A stretch of 64,000 nucleotides of DNA from NCBI GenBank assembly GCA_019638275.1, contig JAHBUC010000004.1, forward strand, positions 124,001 to 188,000, in the 5' to 3' direction. The notes under the pieces are model-generated. The model had not been told where the DNA came from. It did no database searches and was given only the letters and a program-made list of their open reading frames with translations. The translations under genes were made by a program, and so were the position numbers. Numbering within the stretch: position 1 is the first letter of the stretch; each line of letters begins with the position of its first letter. Source of the stretch: Cyclobacteriaceae bacterium. GTDB taxonomy: Bacteria; Bacteroidota; Bacteroidia; Cytophagales; Cyclobacteriaceae. Shown here piece by piece: positions 63,629-64,000 of the stretch.

Positions 63629-64000
63629 ATGACAAAATTTTTTCATCTTTTTGCATTGATACTTTTATCGTCCTCGTGCTACGCACAATTTGAGTTGTTA
63701 CAAGATTCACGAGTGCCCGGTGCCCCACTTCAAGTTAGTAATTCTGTAGAGTATTCGGGAAGCCCTTATTACATAAATGAATGGTCGAAGGGTATTGTTA
63801 CATTTGCCAATGGACAGCAGGTAAAGGATGTTGATCTTAGGTATAATGCTCTGGAAGACCATCTTGAGTTTCAGAAGGATGGTAATGCATTTATATTGGA
63901 TCCTTCCAAGATCTCTGGTTTTGAAGTTAGAATCTCTGGTATCAATCACCGATTCGCAAACGGACTAAGTGTTTCTGGCTTTTCGGCAGCAGCATTCTTT
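63629..64000 (+). CDS. secreted hypothetical protein, truncated by the window end
   Basis: An open frame of 124 codons from the ATG at 63629 to the last base with no stop. It opens with a signal peptide (MTKFFHLFALILLSSSCYAQ) and continues FELLQDSRVPGAPLQVSNSV, then YYINEWSKGIVTFANGQQVK and LRYNALEDHLEFQKDGNAFI. Such N-termini are common in uncharacterised exported Bacteroidota proteins. It follows a terminator, so it is transcribed separately from the SusCD unit, and the start lies only 16 bases after it. Function unknown. Confidence 0.75.
   Translation, partial: MTKFFHLFALILLSSSCYAQFELLQDSRVPGAPLQVSNSVEYSGSPYYINEWSKGIVTFANGQQVKDVDLRYNALEDHLEFQKDGNAFILDPSKISGFEVRISGINHRFANGLSVSGFSAAAFF

Noticed and set aside
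1..64000. CRISPR arrays, rRNA genes, insertion sequences and prophage
   Set aside because: No regular short repeats with spacers, no rRNA sequence, no transposase or phage structural motifs were seen.

Overview
The window reads as a chromosomal segment of an aerobic, free-living Bacteroidota bacterium, most likely order Cytophagales. The evidence is the two SusC/SusD outer-membrane pairs, the OmpA/PD40 and outer-membrane beta-barrel proteins, weak Shine-Dalgarno sites, frequent TTG/GTG starts, several sequences matching the Bacteroidota -7 promoter element (TAnnTTTG), Mn-type superoxide dismutase, and widely spread housekeeping genes. No phage, insertion sequence, rRNA or CRISPR array was seen. 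The genus cannot be fixed from this sequence alone.

Layout. 1-13 kb: ECF sigma factor, rsmG, plsC, an RsmB-type methyltransferase, a large secreted TPR-CHAT protein, a beta-barrel protein, an oxidoreductase, a frameshifted methyltransferase, aspS (carrying a palindromic repeat inside its reading frame), tadA and sodA. 13-19 kb: uvrB, then aroE / DUF368 flippase (PopT) / phosphosulfolactate synthase (ComA), then a TPR protein. 19-26 kb: a leftward exopolysaccharide operon (glycosyltransferase, rfbC, wza, wzc, cpsB, SDR epimerase). 26-29 kb: hflX, a DUF4468 gene, tRNA-Arg(CCT) and an S1/P1 nuclease. 29-33 kb: a tight four-gene operon of C39-like peptidase, RLAN/RimK ATP-grasp ligase, GCS2-type carboxylate-amine ligase and N-formylglutamate amidohydrolase-like protein. 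This is the best candidate in the window for an under-described biosynthetic system.

33-36 kb: a regulatory island with a secreted Ig-like protein, a membrane LytTR regulator, and a sigma factor with its likely anti-sigma partner. Near-identical direct repeats with a 20-bp period lie upstream of both the LytTR gene and the Ig-like gene and look like a LytTR operator. 36-45 kb: an HhH protein, a 1340-aa SF1 helicase, amt, an amidohydrolase and an AT-rich membrane protein. 45-46 kb: a broken gene end followed by an Xre-RES toxin-antitoxin pair. 46-53 kb: lepA, folD, queE, pabB, pabC and an OmpA/PD40/TPR envelope protein. 53-64 kb: two consecutive SusC/SusD pairs, a Calx-beta-like lipoprotein and a secreted protein cut by the window edge.

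How the genes connect. folD, pabB and pabC belong to folate and one-carbon metabolism, and aroE feeds chorismate to pabB. Wzc and CpsB are a tyrosine kinase/phosphatase pair that controls polymer export through Wza. PopT recycles the undecaprenyl-phosphate that such polymers and peptidoglycan depend on. The SusCD pairs import glycans or peptides. All calls come from reading the sequence and family knowledge; no database search was run.
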